Origin: Actinomycetota bacterium
GTDB lineage: Bacteria; Actinomycetota; Humimicrobiia; Humimicrobiales; Humimicrobiaceae
Length of the DNA: 7,092 nucleotides
NCBI GenBank assembly: GCA_015711775.1
Contig: JACVJB010000039.1
Span: 1-7,092 of the forward strand
Direction: 5' to 3'
The notes under the pieces are model-generated. The model saw only the letters and a list, made by a program, of their open reading frames with translations. It did not search any database and had not been told where the DNA came from. The position numbers and the translations under genes are program-made. Of this stretch, positions 6,643 through 7,092 are shown one piece after another (within the stretch, counting starts at the first letter, position 1; each line of letters begins with the position of its first letter).

Positions 6643-7092
6643 TCAGATATCACTTATATTTTTTATAAATTTTAAATTTTTTTTCGTATCTGTTATCTGG
6701 ACAGAAGCACTGCCAAAATCCGGTTTGTAGATATAATCGGTTTGCGGTATTCCCGGCATATGATTTATCTTCCTGGTGTCTTCAAAGCAAAGCTCCACAA
6801 TAAAGCCCTTCTTTTTCAAAGTTCTGGAAAGCTTTATGATTTTGATAAAATCACTTTCACTGGCAGAAAGCATTATACGCTGTGGCTGTTTTTTTAAAAA
6901 AATCCCCGGGCTGTCAATAGATTTGTGCAGAAGATCAACATCCAGCGCAAAGCCGGCAGCCGGCACATTAAGCCCGAATTTTTTTATAAGGCCATCGTAT
7001 CTTCCCCCGCTGCCAATCAGCTCAGTTTCCTTAGGACTGTAAATTTCAAACACCATACCGGTGTAGTAATCAAATTCTCTGAAAATCCCGAG
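6643..7092 (-). CDS. hisZ: ATP phosphoribosyltransferase regulatory subunit HisZ, C-terminal part
   Basis: The gene runs off the right edge of the window, so its start is not seen. The 149 residues present continue open past the internal ATG at 7056, which is not the start because FDYYTG just before it belongs to the family core. HisZ is a histidyl-tRNA synthetase paralogue that binds short HisG and is needed for its activity and histidine control. Visible are FDYYTG (fragment residues 7-12), GSGGRYDG (27-34) and AAGFALDVDLL (45-55). In true synthetases the last motif carries an arginine (as in GFALGLERL), which here is leucine. That loss, and the adjacent short hisG, favour HisZ over HisS. 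The fragment ends about 95 residues after this motif with TGA, 16 bases before hisG. Confidence 0.9.
   Translation of the reverse strand, partial: LGIFREFDYYTGMVFEIYSPKETELIGSGGRYDGLIKKFGLNVPAAGFALDVDLLHKSIDSPGIFLKKQPQRIMLSASESDFIKIIKLSRTLKKKGFIVELCFEDTRKINHMPGIPQTDYIYKPDFGSASVQITDTKKNLKFIKNISDI

Noticed and set aside
6643..7056. A short separate gene starting at ATG 7056
   Set aside because: The frame continues open to the window edge, and the preceding codons encode FDYYTG, part of the HisZ/HisS core.

Overview
The window comes from an AT-rich bacterial chromosome, apparently one with compact polycistronic operons and purine-rich Shine-Dalgarno sites. The pairing of a short-form HisG with HisZ, a HisI-HisE fusion, a monofunctional HisB and an ATP-type PfkA fits Firmicutes or many uncultivated bacterial lineages. 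The lineage cannot be fixed from this sequence alone.

Positions 7092 down to 2369, on the minus strand, hold most of a histidine biosynthesis operon. In order of transcription the genes are hisZ (5' end outside the window), hisG, hisB, hisH, hisA, hisF and hisIE. HisZ/HisG make phosphoribosyl-ATP. HisIE carries out the pyrophosphatase and cyclohydrolase steps. HisA isomerises the product. HisH/HisF form imidazole glycerol phosphate and AICAR. HisB dehydrates IGP. The genes are tightly packed: hisG/hisB share one base and hisA/hisF overlap by four (GTGA). hisC and the histidinol-phosphate phosphatase are not in the window, and hisD is missing from its usual place between hisG and hisB.

Downstream of hisIE on the same strand, after 88 bp, lies pfkA (6-phosphofructokinase), which is not a usual member of a his cluster.

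Positions 1-1191, on the plus strand and convergent with pfkA, hold a gene for a probable secreted lipoprotein. Its reading frame is broken by one in-frame amber codon at 685-687. The same frame then stays open for 167 more codons and has no start codon near its beginning. The best reading is one 388-residue two-domain protein with a premature stop, either a mutation, a sequence error or a recoded codon. A hairpin and T-tract at 1264-1300 look like its terminator.

I found no RNA genes, CRISPR arrays, insertion sequences or integration sites. The most interesting points are the amber-split lipoprotein, the hisD gap and the his-pfkA linkage. I see no convincing new multi-gene system.
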